The notes below the pieces were generated by a model. The model was not told the origin of the DNA and ran no database searches. It worked only from the letters and a program-made list of their open reading frames with translations. The position numbers and the translations under genes were made by a program. This document shows, piece by piece, positions 36,867-45,756 of a stretch of DNA of 54,076 bases. Every line of letters begins with the position of its first letter. Position 1 is the stretch's first letter. Source of the DNA: Actinomycetota bacterium (lineage in GTDB: Bacteria; Actinomycetota; Nitriliruptoria; Nitriliruptorales; Nitriliruptoraceae); contig JAHWKY010000032.1 in NCBI GenBank assembly GCA_019347575.1, positions 1 through 54,076 of the forward strand, written 5' to 3'.

Positions 36867-37651
36867 CCGCCCCGTCCGTTCGACGCCCCGCCGTCGCGGG
36901 TGTCTTCTACCCCGACGATCCCGACCGGTTGCGCGCGGACGTCGGGCGCTACGTCGCCGTCGGAGGCCACGCGGCCGGGCCACTCCGTGCGGTGATCGTC
37001 CCACACGCCGGGTACCGCTACTCCGGCCCGGTCGCGGGAGAGGCGTACGCCCGGGTGGCGGTGGCGGAGCGTGCGTGGCGGCGGGTCGTCATCGCCGGCC
37101 CGACCCACTTCGCCCCGCTGCACGGCATCGCGGTGCCGAGTGTGGACGCGTTCGCGACGCCCCTCGGTGACGTTCCGCTGGACCGCGACGCGTTGGACGG
37201 GTTGGCCGCGCGGCGGCAGATCGTGGTCGATGACGACGTGCACCTCCGCGAGCCCAGCCTCGAGGTGCAACTGCCGTTCCTGCTCGAGACGGTCGGGGCC
37301 GTCCCGGTCGTGCCGCTCGGCGTCGGGGCGGCGGCGCCGGAGGTCGTGGCCGCCGTGCTCGAGGAGCTCTGGGACGACGGGACCCTGGTGGTGGTCTCCA
37401 CCGACCTGTCCCACTACCTGCCCCACGCCGTCGCACGCGAGCGCGATGCTCGGACCTCGGCGGCGATCACGGCCACCGATGCCGCTGCGATCGCGCCGCA
37501 CGATGCCTGCGGGGTCTACGCGCTGCGCGGGTTCCTCCACCTCGCAGGGCGTCGGGAGATGTCGGTGCGAGAGGTCGCGTTGCGCAGCTCAGGAGATGCC
37601 GGGGGACCGCGTGACTCGGTCGTCGGGTACGGGGCGTTCGTCGTCGCGTGA
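36863..37651 (+). CDS. amrB: AmmeMemoRadiSam system protein B (Memo-like)
   Basis: A 262-residue Memo-family protein, structurally related to extradiol dioxygenases. Family motifs are RRPAVAGVFYP at the N-terminus, VIVPHAGYRYSGPVAGEAY, VVIAGPTHFAPLHGIAV, HLREPSLEVQLPFL and VVSTDLSHYLPHAVA. The His residues in PHAGY, PTHF and DLSHY are the likely metal-site residues. GTG 36863 sits in GCGTGA, overlapping the amrS stop. The usual third member, the AMMECR1-domain protein A, is not adjacent. Confidence 0.9.
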   Translation: MTAPSVRRPAVAGVFYPDDPDRLRADVGRYVAVGGHAAGPLRAVIVPHAGYRYSGPVAGEAYARVAVAERAWRRVVIAGPTHFAPLHGIAVPSVDAFATPLGDVPLDRDALDGLAARRQIVVDDDVHLREPSLEVQLPFLLETVGAVPVVPLGVGAAAPEVVAAVLEELWDDGTLVVVSTDLSHYLPHAVARERDARTSAAITATDAAAIAPHDACGVYALRGFLHLAGRREMSVREVALRSSGDAGGPRDSVVGYGAFVVA

Positions 37652-37669
37652 CGCAGGTACGGTGCTGGC

Positions 37670-39091
37670 GTGGCTGCTGATCCTCCGCCTCCTCCCGTCG
37701 TCGCCGAGCTCCTCGCCGTGCTCCCGCGGGAGCAGGTGATCACCGACACCGACATCGTCGCGACGCACCGTCGTGATCGTGCGGAGTGGGCTCCGGCCGG
37801 TGCCCCGTCCGTGGTGGTGCGGGCGCGGTCCACGGCCGATGTCGCGGCGGCGATGACCGTCGCCTCGAGGTTGCGTGTGCCGGTCGTGCCGCGGGGCGCG
37901 GGCTCGGGCCTGTCCGGCGGAGCCAACGCCATCGACGGCTGCATCGTCCTCTCGGTCGAGCCCATGGACCGCGTCCTCGATGTCGACGTGCGGGACCGCC
38001 TCGCAGTGGTCCAGCCCGGCGTCCTCAACGGCGACCTGAAGGCCGAGCTCGCGACGGTCGGCCTGTGGTACCCGCCCGATCCGGCGAGCCAGGCGTTCTG
38101 CTCGATCGGCGGCAACATCAACACCAACGCCGGCGGTCTGTGCTGCGTCAAGTACGGCGTGACCCGGGACTGGGTCGCCGGCCTCGAGGTCGTGCTGGCC
38201 GATGGCCGCGTGATCCGGACGGGGCGCCGGACCCGGAAGGACGTCGCGGGCTACGACCTCACACAGCTCCTCATCGGTTCCGAGGGAACGCTCGGCGTCG
38301 TGACCGAGGTGACCGTAAGAGTCCGTCCCCTGCCGCCCCAGGCCAGCACGCTCGTCGCCTTCTTCCCGACGCTCGAGACCGCAGGCGTCGCGGTGGATGC
38401 CCTGTCGCGTGCCGGCGCCCCGTCCCTGTTGGAGATCATGGACGCGACCACGGTCGCCGCCGTCGACGACGCGACCGGCATGGGTCTCGAACGCGACGCC
38501 GCGGCGCTCGTCCTCGCCCAGTCCGACGCCGGTGCCGAGCGGACCGAGGAGATCGCTCGCTTCGAGAAGGCCTGCATCGACGCCGGCGCCGGGTACACCG
38601 CGGTGACCGATGACCCCCTCGAGGGGGACGCGCTCCTCACCGCCCGCCGGATGGCCATCCCGGCGCTCGAGATGCGGGGCGCGACGCTCCTCGATGACGT
38701 CGGTGTGCCGCTGTCGCGGATCGCGTCCTACCTCGCCGTGATCCCTCGCGTCGCCGAACGGGCGGGACTCACGATCGCCTCGTTCGGGCACGCCGGCGAC
38801 GGCAACCTCCACCCGACCATCGTGTTCGATCCGGCCGACCCGGACGAGGTCGGGGCCGCGCAGGAGGCGTTCGGGGCGCTCGTCGACCTCGCACTCGCGC
38901 ACGACGGAACGATCACCGGCGAGCACGGCGTCGGCGTGCTCAAGCAGCGCTGGCTGGAGCAGCAGATCGGCGCCGACGTCCTCGACGTCAGCCACGCGAT
39001 CAAGCACGCGCTCGACCCGCACGCGATCCTCAACCCCGGCAAGGCGCTCGCGCCCCGCTCCGGGTCGAGTTCCGGCCACATACGGCCATGA
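37670..39091 (+). CDS. FAD-linked oxidase, GlcD/D-lactate dehydrogenase type
   Basis: A 473-residue flavoprotein. The PCMH-type FAD domain carries VVRARSTADVAAAMTVASRL, VPVVPRGAGSGLSGGANAID and SIGGNINTNAGGLCCVKYGV plus TRDWVAGLEVVLADG (FAD contacts). The C-terminal FAD-oxidase_C domain has FASFGHAGDGNLHPTI-like TIASFGHAGDGNLHPTIVFD, ITGEHGVGVLKQRWL and the end ALDPHAILNPGKAL. It fits the GlcD group that oxidises 2-hydroxy acids such as glycolate or D-lactate; the substrate is not certain. GlcE/GlcF partners are absent here. The gene follows amrB by 18 bases. Confidence 0.88.
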   Translation: MAADPPPPPVVAELLAVLPREQVITDTDIVATHRRDRAEWAPAGAPSVVVRARSTADVAAAMTVASRLRVPVVPRGAGSGLSGGANAIDGCIVLSVEPMDRVLDVDVRDRLAVVQPGVLNGDLKAELATVGLWYPPDPASQAFCSIGGNINTNAGGLCCVKYGVTRDWVAGLEVVLADGRVIRTGRRTRKDVAGYDLTQLLIGSEGTLGVVTEVTVRVRPLPPQASTLVAFFPTLETAGVAVDALSRAGAPSLLEIMDATTVAAVDDATGMGLERDAAALVLAQSDAGAERTEEIARFEKACIDAGAGYTAVTDDPLEGDALLTARRMAIPALEMRGATLLDDVGVPLSRIASYLAVIPRVAERAGLTIASFGHAGDGNLHPTIVFDPADPDEVGAAQEAFGALVDLALAHDGTITGEHGVGVLKQRWLEQQIGADVLDVSHAIKHALDPHAILNPGKALAPRSGSSSGHIRP

Positions 39092-39129
39092 TCCGACCCA
39101 GAGTGGCGGGGACAGGCGACTGAACGATG

Positions 39130-39147
39130 CGACGTCCTCGGACGTCG
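39130..39147. promoter_or_regulatory. Palindrome upstream of the kelch gene
   Basis: CGACGTCC, a two-base centre TC, then GGACGTCG: a perfect 8-bp dyad 13 bases before the kelch-protein start. It could be a regulator binding site. No family can be named. Confidence 0.35.
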
Positions 39148-39160
39148 TACCGTGTCGGTG

Positions 39161-41446
39161 ATGACGACGCAGGTGCGCTGCCGCGAATGCGACGCCGTCG
39201 CGCCGCCGTCGGCCGGCTGGTGCGGGGCGTGCGGGGCGGCGCTGGACCGCCGGGCCACGGCGCCGCGGGGCGGGGCGCTTCCGCGGAAGCGGCCGGTGCC
39301 GACGACCCCAGGACGCTCGGTTCTGTGGCTGGCCCTCGCCTCGGTCGTGCTCGCGGCTGTCGCGGTCGTCGCCGTCGCCTCCGGGCGCATCGACGGGGCG
39401 TCACTCGACGTACCGGAGCCCGTGCCGTCCGCGGCTGCCGATCGCCGTGGCGCCCCGACCGTCACCACGGTGTCGGGGGCCCCGCTCGACGAGCCGACGT
39501 GGCACCTGCCCGCCCCCGGACCAGTGGACGAGAACGCGACTCCAGCGGTCGTGTGGACCGGCGACCGGATGTTCGTCTGGGGCGGGATGAGCCGCCTCAA
39601 CGCGCCCAGCTCCGAGGGTGCCCTCTACGACCCGGCCACCGACACGTGGGAGCGCATCGCACCCGTGCCGCACCCCGTGGGCGGTCGGCTGGACGGTGTC
39701 GCGGAGTGGACCGGCGCGGAGGTGTTCGTCTGGGGATACGGAGGTGAGGGACGGGCCGCGCTGTACGACCCCAGGGAGGACGAGTGGCGGCACGCTGCGC
39801 CGGCACCGGTGCCGGGCCGCTTCTCGCCGACGTCGGTGTGGACCGGGACCGAGGTCGTCGCCTTCGGGGGCGAGAACCCCAACCTCGGCGACGACGAACT
39901 TCGCGACGGTGCTGCCTACGACCCTCAGACCGATACGTGGCGGTCCATCCCCGACGTGCCGCTGGAGGGCACGACCCACATGCAGGCCGTCTGGACCGGC
40001 GATCTCGTCATCGCTGTCGGCGGTGGTGAGGCGGCCAGCTACGACCCCACGATGGACGCGTGGCGGCCCATGCCCGAGATGCCGACGCGGTCCCTCCACG
40101 ACCCGAGCGTGGTGTGGACCGGCTCCGAGGTCGTGGTGTGGGGTCCGGTCGCCGACTCCGGCGCAACCGAGAACGAGGCGGCGGCCTACGAGCCCGCGAA
40201 GGGAACGTGGCGGTCGCTGCCTTCCCCTCCGCTCGAGTCGCCACCACCGTGCGAGTGCAACGGCGGGCAGGCGGCGGTGTGGGCAGGGGACCGCATCGTC
40301 GCGTGGTCGGGCACGCTCGATGCGGCCGGTCCCGTCGCGCTCAGCTTCGATCCGACCAACGATACGTGGGAGCGCATCGGTGTCGCCCCGATCCCCGCCG
40401 CGTTCGGGGCGTCGCTCGTGTGGACGGGTGCCGAGGCGATCGTCTGGACAGGTGGTGGGCTCCTCGGCGCGACGATCGGCGAGCGCTCCGACGCCGGCGA
40501 GCCGATCCCGTTCCACGGGGGCGGGGCGTTGCTCCGGTTGCGTGACGGTCGGGAGACCGGGGCGTTGCAGGCGCTCGGGGACGAGCCGACCGGGGCGCGC
40601 GTCTTCCTCACCTACCCGATCTTGACCTCCCTGGAGGAGGGCACCGTCCGGATCATCGACGTGGATGCGCGGCGAGAGCGCCGCCTCGAGGTCCCCGAGG
40701 TCTCCCCGGGCGACGCCCTGTTCCGGTTGGAACCGGTCGCGGGACGACTCGTGTTCTGGGGTGGTGACATCACCTACGCGCTCGACCCCGATGACGGGAG
40801 GGTCAGCGAGCTCGGCCGGGCACTGCAGTTCGTGCCCGCAGCTGAAGCGGGGCGGGTCTGGCTGCTCGGCGGAACGTGGGAGGCGCCGACTATCCGGCAG
40901 GTGGAGCTCGAGGGCAACGTGACCGTGCCCGAGGTGCCGATGAGCGGCGGCCTCGCCGGAGCGGTCGACGGCGCGGTCATCCGTGAGGGTGTCGTCGACG
41001 TGTGGGACCCGGTGACCGACGAGGTCATCGCGGACCTCGGTCCGGCCTGGGTCATCGCGACGCACGGCAGCCGCGTGGCGGCGTGCACACCGCCGGCGTG
41101 TCGCGCCGTACGGATCAGGGACGTCGCCACGGGCGACCAGACCGTGGTCGAGCCGGATGCGACGCTCCGCGAGTTCCACGGCAGCCGCGGCCGGTTCTCA
41201 CCCGACGGCCGGCGGCTCGCGGTCGGTGTGGTGACCGTCGAGGGGTCGATGGTCGCTCTGCTCGACGACGCCGGGGGCATCGACCCGGTCGGGCCCTACG
41301 GCGGCGGAGGCGTGGGCTGGTCACCGACAGGCGTGCTCGTCTTCCGGATGCCCGATGGGCGCCTCGGCGTGCACCTCCCAAGCGGGCTCCGCGTCGTCCC
41401 CATCGACCTCGGCGAGTCCTTCGGCTTCGCCGTCGGCGGGGCGTGA
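39161..41446 (+). CDS. Anchored kelch-type propeller protein with N-terminal zinc ribbon
   Basis: A protein of about 761 residues. A cytoplasmic zinc ribbon (CRECDAV...CGACGAALDRR) is followed by a membrane helix (VLWLALASVVLAAVAVVAVA). The extracellular part has at least six kelch-type repeats of the pattern VWTGxxxxVWGG...YDPxxDTWxxIAPxP, such as AVVWTGDRMFVWGGMSR and ALYDPATDTWERIAPVP. After residue 470 a second, less regular propeller follows, with DATLREFHGSRGRFSPDGRR near the end. The role is unknown, perhaps adhesion or sensing. The start is weak: ATG 39161 or GTG 39152. Confidence 0.75.
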   Translation: MTTQVRCRECDAVAPPSAGWCGACGAALDRRATAPRGGALPRKRPVPTTPGRSVLWLALASVVLAAVAVVAVASGRIDGASLDVPEPVPSAAADRRGAPTVTTVSGAPLDEPTWHLPAPGPVDENATPAVVWTGDRMFVWGGMSRLNAPSSEGALYDPATDTWERIAPVPHPVGGRLDGVAEWTGAEVFVWGYGGEGRAALYDPREDEWRHAAPAPVPGRFSPTSVWTGTEVVAFGGENPNLGDDELRDGAAYDPQTDTWRSIPDVPLEGTTHMQAVWTGDLVIAVGGGEAASYDPTMDAWRPMPEMPTRSLHDPSVVWTGSEVVVWGPVADSGATENEAAAYEPAKGTWRSLPSPPLESPPPCECNGGQAAVWAGDRIVAWSGTLDAAGPVALSFDPTNDTWERIGVAPIPAAFGASLVWTGAEAIVWTGGGLLGATIGERSDAGEPIPFHGGGALLRLRDGRETGALQALGDEPTGARVFLTYPILTSLEEGTVRIIDVDARRERRLEVPEVSPGDALFRLEPVAGRLVFWGGDITYALDPDDGRVSELGRALQFVPAAEAGRVWLLGGTWEAPTIRQVELEGNVTVPEVPMSGGLAGAVDGAVIREGVVDVWDPVTDEVIADLGPAWVIATHGSRVAACTPPACRAVRIRDVATGDQTVVEPDATLREFHGSRGRFSPDGRRLAVGVVTVEGSMVALLDDAGGIDPVGPYGGGGVGWSPTGVLVFRMPDGRLGVHLPSGLRVVPIDLGESFGFAVGGA

Positions 41447-41466
41447 GGTCCCGACCCCTCCGGCGC

Positions 41467-41622
41467 GCGCGTGACCCCCAGGACGACCTCGACCGCGGCC
41501 CGACGACCGGCGACTTCATCGCGGCTCTCGACCCCAGCGGCCTGATGATCCGCCTCGTCGGCGGACCGGCCGAGATCTCCGAGAGGGTCGAGCAGCAGAT
41601 CCGCGCCCTCGTCGGCCTCTGA
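41467..41622 (+). CDS. Possible gene fragment
   Basis: A coding-like stretch without an upstream start: TTGDFIAALDPSGLMIRLVG, GPAEISERVEQQIRALVGL, then TGA. Composition and third-position GC look like real protein and the end is clean, but its 5' part seems missing. No family recognised. It may be a relic left by rearrangement after the kelch gene. Confidence 0.3.
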   Translation, partial: ARDPQDDLDRGPTTGDFIAALDPSGLMIRLVGGPAEISERVEQQIRALVGL

Positions 41623-41724
41623 CCACCGCTCCGTGTGGAGTTGTGCTCGCATGTGAGGCCAGGTCTCCACGGAGTGGGCCGGGGTCGCGACGTCCGCCAT
41701 GAGCGACTGCGGGGCAGCGGGGCG

Positions 41725-44130
41725 TCAGTCGTACTGCATGGCGATGCGGCGGATGTCCTCGAGGTAGTGGAACGGGGCGTCGGGCGCGGGCTCGAACGCC
41801 TCGTAGCGCACCACACCCGGTGCGCCGGTCCAGCGGTAGGAGCCGTGGCGCTCGTAGATGCCCCAGCTCACCGGGGAACGGCGGTTGATGCCGGCCTCGA
41901 TGCCCTGGAACGGTGCCATCGGGAACAGTGGCCTGAAGCCCTCGTCCCGGGCGACCTCGGCCCCGCCCACCTCCAACCTCACGGTCCACGTGCCACCTGC
42001 GGGGCGGTCGAGGTGCAGCACGATCTCGGTGACGCCATCCGCGAGCTCGCCGCCGTCGAGGTGACGCAGCGAGCCGTGCCCGTCGTTGTGCACGAACGTC
42101 AAACGCCCGTCGCTGACGTAGAGCCCGTAGCCGCCGCCCTGATCGCCGTGCGCGATGAGGTACCCGGCGTCCCCGGGGCGGTAACCGGCGCCGCCCCCCG
42201 CCCCGCCGTCGCCGTCGCCGTCGCCAGTCGAACCTGGCCAGGACACCGTCGCGCGGCAGGAGCGGAACAGGATGAACTGCAGTGAACGCCACCGCTCCAG
42301 CGTCGGTGTGAAGAACGGCAGCACGGCGGGGCGCTCGAACACCTCGTCGCGGTCGGGACGGATCATGAACTTGAGGCCCGAGCCCTCGTCCATCGGGTAG
42401 ATCTGCTCGCGCCACGCCGCCTCGTCCCAGGCGCGCGACAGCTCCGTGACCAGGTCGGCGTGCTCGGCAGCAAGGTCGCGGATCTCCGTGGGATCCTCAG
42501 ACAGGTCGTACAGCTCCCACTCGGAGTCGTCGAACGCTGCCAGCGGCTGGTGCAGCGAGACGATCTCCCAGTTGTCGCGCAGGTACGCGCGGTTGCCCTG
42601 CACCTCGAAGACGTGCTCGCGGTGCGTGCTGTCGACCGAGGGGTCGTCGAGCCACGGCGTCATGACGTGGCCCGCGATGGGCTGTAGCGGCGCCCCGCCC
42701 CGCTCGCGCGGGGCGTCGACGCCGACGACATCGAGCACAGTCGGGAGCACGTCGGACAGGTGCGCGTACTGCCACCGGATCGAGCCGGCCTGGTCGCGCC
42801 AGCGCGCCGGCCACGACACGATCGCCGGCACGTGGCGTCCGCCCTGGTGGGTGTTGAGCTTGTAGAGCCGGTACGGCGTGTTGCACGCCATCGCCCAGCC
42901 CTGGGGGTAGTGCGACACGGTCTGCGGCCCGCCGATCAGGTCCAAGCGCGCCAGGTCACGTGACACCTCCACCTCGCCGCCGAGGTGAGTGAAGTAGGTC
43001 GTCGTCCCGGTGAGGCCGCCCTCACGCGATGCCCCGTTGTCGGAGGTGAACACGAGCAGCGTGTTCTCCCACTCGTCCAGCTCCTCGAGCGCCCCGCGCA
43101 GCCTGCCCAGCGAGACGTCGATGGTCTCGACCATCGCCGCGTACACCGCCATGTAGCGCGCGAACACGGTGCGCTCGTCGTCGCCGAGTTGGTCCCAGGG
43201 AGGTGCCTCGTAGCCGGGCTCGGAGTTGCGGGGCGGCAGCTCGGTTCCGGGTGGCACGACGCCGAGTTCGAGCGCCCGGCGGTGCCGCGTCGTGCGGATG
43301 GCATCCCAGCCGACCTGGTAGCGGTCGGCGTACTTGGCGATCAGCTCGGCTGGGGCCTGCAGCGGGGCGTGGACCGCCCCGTGCGCGAGGTAGAGCAGGA
43401 ACGGCTTGGTCGGGTTCGCTGCTCGCGCCGACCCGATGAGCGCGATGGCCTGCGACGTCAGGTCATCGGTGAGGTAGTAGCCGTCGGGGTAGCGGTCCAC
43501 CTCCACGGTCGTGTTGTCGCGCACGAGCCGGTGCGGGTGGTGGAAGTTGGTGAAGCCGTCGAGGAAGCCGTAGTAGCGCTCGAATCCCTTGCCCAGCGGC
43601 CACGAGTGCTTCGGTCCCGCATCGGACAGGTCGGAGTCCTTCGCGAGGTGCCACTTGCCGACCGCGAACGTGGCGTAGCCCGCCCCGTCCCTCAGGATCT
43701 CGGGCATGGTCGCCGCATCGTCTGCGAGCTCCATCGCGTAGCCGCTGAACCCGGGGTCGCTGTGCGCGACGTGGCCGACGCCGACGCGGTGCCCGGTGTT
43801 CATCCCGGTCAGCAGCGACGCCCGCGACGGCGAGCACATCGGGGTCACGTTGAAGTTGGCCAGGCGGATGCCCTCCTCCGCGAGGAGGTCGAGGTTGGGG
43901 GTCTCGATCTCGGAGCCGAAGCAGCCGATGTCGCTGAAACCGAGGTCGTCACAGAGGACGACCACGACGTTCGGGGCGCCCGTTGGTGGGGTCGGTCGGG
44001 GCGGCCACCACGACTCCGAGCCGGCGATGCGATCGGTGACGACGCCCTCGAACCCGGCGTACGGCTCGCTCGAGCCGGTCGGCGGGAAGTCGCTGCGTGG
44101 GAACCCCGGCGGCGTCGGATCGTCGGTCAC
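41725..44130 (-). CDS. Arylsulfatase-like enzyme (type I, formylglycine)
   Basis: An 801-residue sulfatase. The metal-binding start is NVVVVLCDDLGFSDIGCFG. The formylglycine motif is MCSPSRASLLTG with Cys near residue 99. VGKWHLAKDSDLSD, FLLYLAHGAVHAPLQAP, LLVFTSDNGASREGG (second metal site) and GGRHVPAIVSWPARW follow. About 200 C-terminal residues form a beta-rich extra domain (FILFRSCRATVSWPGSTGDG and later strands). I see no signal peptide. GTG 44130 is chosen for its AGGAGG ribosome site; the frame stays open to 44355 across an inverted repeat. It is divergent from a DUF1214 gene. No formylglycine-generating enzyme is in the window. Confidence 0.9.
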   Translation of the reverse strand: MTDDPTPPGFPRSDFPPTGSSEPYAGFEGVVTDRIAGSESWWPPRPTPPTGAPNVVVVLCDDLGFSDIGCFGSEIETPNLDLLAEEGIRLANFNVTPMCSPSRASLLTGMNTGHRVGVGHVAHSDPGFSGYAMELADDAATMPEILRDGAGYATFAVGKWHLAKDSDLSDAGPKHSWPLGKGFERYYGFLDGFTNFHHPHRLVRDNTTVEVDRYPDGYYLTDDLTSQAIALIGSARAANPTKPFLLYLAHGAVHAPLQAPAELIAKYADRYQVGWDAIRTTRHRRALELGVVPPGTELPPRNSEPGYEAPPWDQLGDDERTVFARYMAVYAAMVETIDVSLGRLRGALEELDEWENTLLVFTSDNGASREGGLTGTTTYFTHLGGEVEVSRDLARLDLIGGPQTVSHYPQGWAMACNTPYRLYKLNTHQGGRHVPAIVSWPARWRDQAGSIRWQYAHLSDVLPTVLDVVGVDAPRERGGAPLQPIAGHVMTPWLDDPSVDSTHREHVFEVQGNRAYLRDNWEIVSLHQPLAAFDDSEWELYDLSEDPTEIRDLAAEHADLVTELSRAWDEAAWREQIYPMDEGSGLKFMIRPDRDEVFERPAVLPFFTPTLERWRSLQFILFRSCRATVSWPGSTGDGDGDGGAGGGAGYRPGDAGYLIAHGDQGGGYGLYVSDGRLTFVHNDGHGSLRHLDGGELADGVTEIVLHLDRPAGGTWTVRLEVGGAEVARDEGFRPLFPMAPFQGIEAGINRRSPVSWGIYERHGSYRWTGAPGVVRYEAFEPAPDAPFHYLEDIRRIAMQYD

Positions 44131-44179
44131 GGCGACCTCCTCGTCATCGCGGGGCGAGGTCGCCGCCCCCGCCCCGCCT

Positions 44180-44227
44180 GAACTTGAATGGTTGGGTGCA
44201 TCTAAGTGCACCCAGGTATTCAAGTTC
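44180..44227. promoter_or_regulatory. Inverted repeat between divergent genes
   Basis: Two 21-base arms, GAACTTGAAT...TGGGTGCA and TGCACCCA...ATTCAAGTTC, separated by TCTAAG and differing at only 3 paired positions. It lies exactly between the sulfatase and DUF1214 starts, so it is a likely shared operator. The sequence is unusually AT-rich at the ends for this region. Confidence 0.65.
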
Positions 44228-44242
44228 GTCGGAGGAGGCGCG

Positions 44243-45448
44243 GTGGGAGATCCATCAGATGGTGGCGCGGCGGCGGGCGGGGCGGCGAAGGGCCCGGCGC
44301 TCCAGGACGGCGCGGCGGCCGAGTCCGCGATGGCCGCGTGGGAGCGGTTCGTCACGGGGCTGGCGGACGCCGGGGCGGTGGTGACCGGCGAGCTCGGGGC
44401 GCAGGACGAGCGCGAGCTGGCCGAGGGCTACCGCCACGTCACACGGGTGCTGTCCATCGCCCTCGAGATGCTGCTCGAGAAGGGAGACCGCGCCCGGCCC
44501 GAGTTCACGCGCTGGATGGACCACCACCGCCGCATCCTCGGCGACAACCCCGAGACCATCTACGACGCCGCCTACCTCGATCCGTCCCTGACCTACCAGA
44601 TCCACGGTCACCGCGGGACCTGCACCTACCTCGGCGTCGTCGTCTACGGGACCGGCGAGGGCGGGGCGCGGCGCATCGTCGGTCACCTCGACGACACCGA
44701 CCTCGCCGTCATCCAGGACGGGGCGTTCGAGGTGTGGCTCGCCCCGGCCGGGTCCCAGGCCGTCCCCGTCGGTGCCGACGTCATCACGCTGGAGGACGAC
44801 GCCACCGACGTGATGGTCCGTCAGTACTTCGACGATCGGGGCGTGGAGGAGGAGGCGACGTACACGATCGAGGCCGTGCCCGATCCGGGTCCGCCGCCGC
44901 CGCTGACCCCGCAGATGCTGGCGTCGCGGCTCGACGAGGTGACCGCGTTCGTCGGCAACATCCTCGAGGTCGAGACGACGCTGTCGGCGCTCATGGCGAC
45001 CGCGACCCCCTCGCGTCTGCGGTTCGGCGACGAGTACGTCGACGAGCACGGCGAGCCCACCCCGCCGCCCATCGACCCGCAGGTGGTCCAGCGGGCGATG
45101 CCGTCACCGGCGATCCAGTACTCCGGCAGCTGGGTGGACCACCTCGAGGAGCACGAGGCACTGGTCGTGGAGGGGGTCGTGCCCGCGTGCCGCTACTGGT
45201 CGGTGCAGCTGCTGTCGCGGTGGATGGAGTCGGGCGACTGGCACCACCACCCCGTCTTCCTCGTCGGCGAGCAGCTCGTGACCGGCGACGACGGGCGCTT
45301 CCGTGTGGTGGTGTCCCAACGCGACCCCGGCGTCGACAACTGGGTCGCGACCACCGGGATGGGCTCGTTCAACGTGGTGGTCCGGGCCATCGGGGCGTCC
45401 GAGCCGATGCAGATCACCTACACGCGCGCCCCGCTCGCCGAGCTCTGA
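44243..45448 (+). CDS. DUF1214 domain protein
   Basis: A 401-residue protein. RHVTRVLSIALEMLLEKGD, DAAYLDPSLTYQIHGHRGTC, YLGVVVYG and VVEGVVPACRYWSVQLLSRW resemble DUF1214-containing proteins often found near lipid or xenobiotic-degradation genes. The C-terminal part has VVSQRDPGVDNWVATTGMGS and VVVRAIGASEPMQITYTRAP. Chemistry is unknown. GTG 44243 is preceded by GGAGGAGG. Being divergent from the sulfatase across a shared operator suggests joint regulation, perhaps for turnover of a sulfated or hydrophobic compound. Confidence 0.75.
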   Translation: MGDPSDGGAAAGGAAKGPALQDGAAAESAMAAWERFVTGLADAGAVVTGELGAQDERELAEGYRHVTRVLSIALEMLLEKGDRARPEFTRWMDHHRRILGDNPETIYDAAYLDPSLTYQIHGHRGTCTYLGVVVYGTGEGGARRIVGHLDDTDLAVIQDGAFEVWLAPAGSQAVPVGADVITLEDDATDVMVRQYFDDRGVEEEATYTIEAVPDPGPPPPLTPQMLASRLDEVTAFVGNILEVETTLSALMATATPSRLRFGDEYVDEHGEPTPPPIDPQVVQRAMPSPAIQYSGSWVDHLEEHEALVVEGVVPACRYWSVQLLSRWMESGDWHHHPVFLVGEQLVTGDDGRFRVVVSQRDPGVDNWVATTGMGSFNVVVRAIGASEPMQITYTRAPLAEL

Positions 45449-45469
45449 GCCGATCGCTCCGCCGCCGCG

Positions 45470-45647
45470 CGCTCGCCCCGAGAACCACCGTATCCGGTGG
45501 CTCCGGTCGGTATCCGGCGACTCGGTGGGGTGTCCGTGCGCGCTCGCCCCGAGAACCACCGTATCCGGTGGTTCCGGTCGGTATCCGGCGCCTCCGGATG
45601 GCGACCGGTGCGGACGATCGCCTGGGAACCACCGTATCCGGTGGTTC
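45470..45647. repeat. Palindromic repeat cluster
   Basis: Three copies of a 22-bp palindrome, GAACCACCG TATC CGGTGGTTC, at 45482-45503, 45553-45574 and 45626-45647; the first has one changed base. The first two sit in a longer repeat of about 50 bp that also includes CGCTCGCCCCGA before and CGGTCGGTATCCGGCG after. Spacing is 71 and 73 bp. They lie between two convergent genes and could form transcription-terminating hairpins or a mobile REP-like element. Confidence 0.85.
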
Positions 45648-45675
45648 CTGGAGCTCGCCCGGCGGGGCGCGGATG

Positions 45676-45750
45676 GCGCCGGGGCGAGGATGGCGCGGGT
45701 GGCGCGGGGCGAGGACGGCGCGGGGCGAGGACGGCGCGGGGCGAGGGGCC
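45676..45750. repeat. GC-rich short tandem repeat
   Basis: Repeats of about 16 bp, GAGGACGGCGCGGGGC, two exact copies at 45711-45742 with degenerate flanking units. Located immediately past the selenoprotein stop codon. Confidence 0.7.
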
Positions 45751-45756
45751 TGGCGT

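Noticed and set aside
45470-45647. CRISPR array
   Set aside because: Only three palindromic units, flanking sequence is itself repeated rather than unique spacers, and no cas genes are present.
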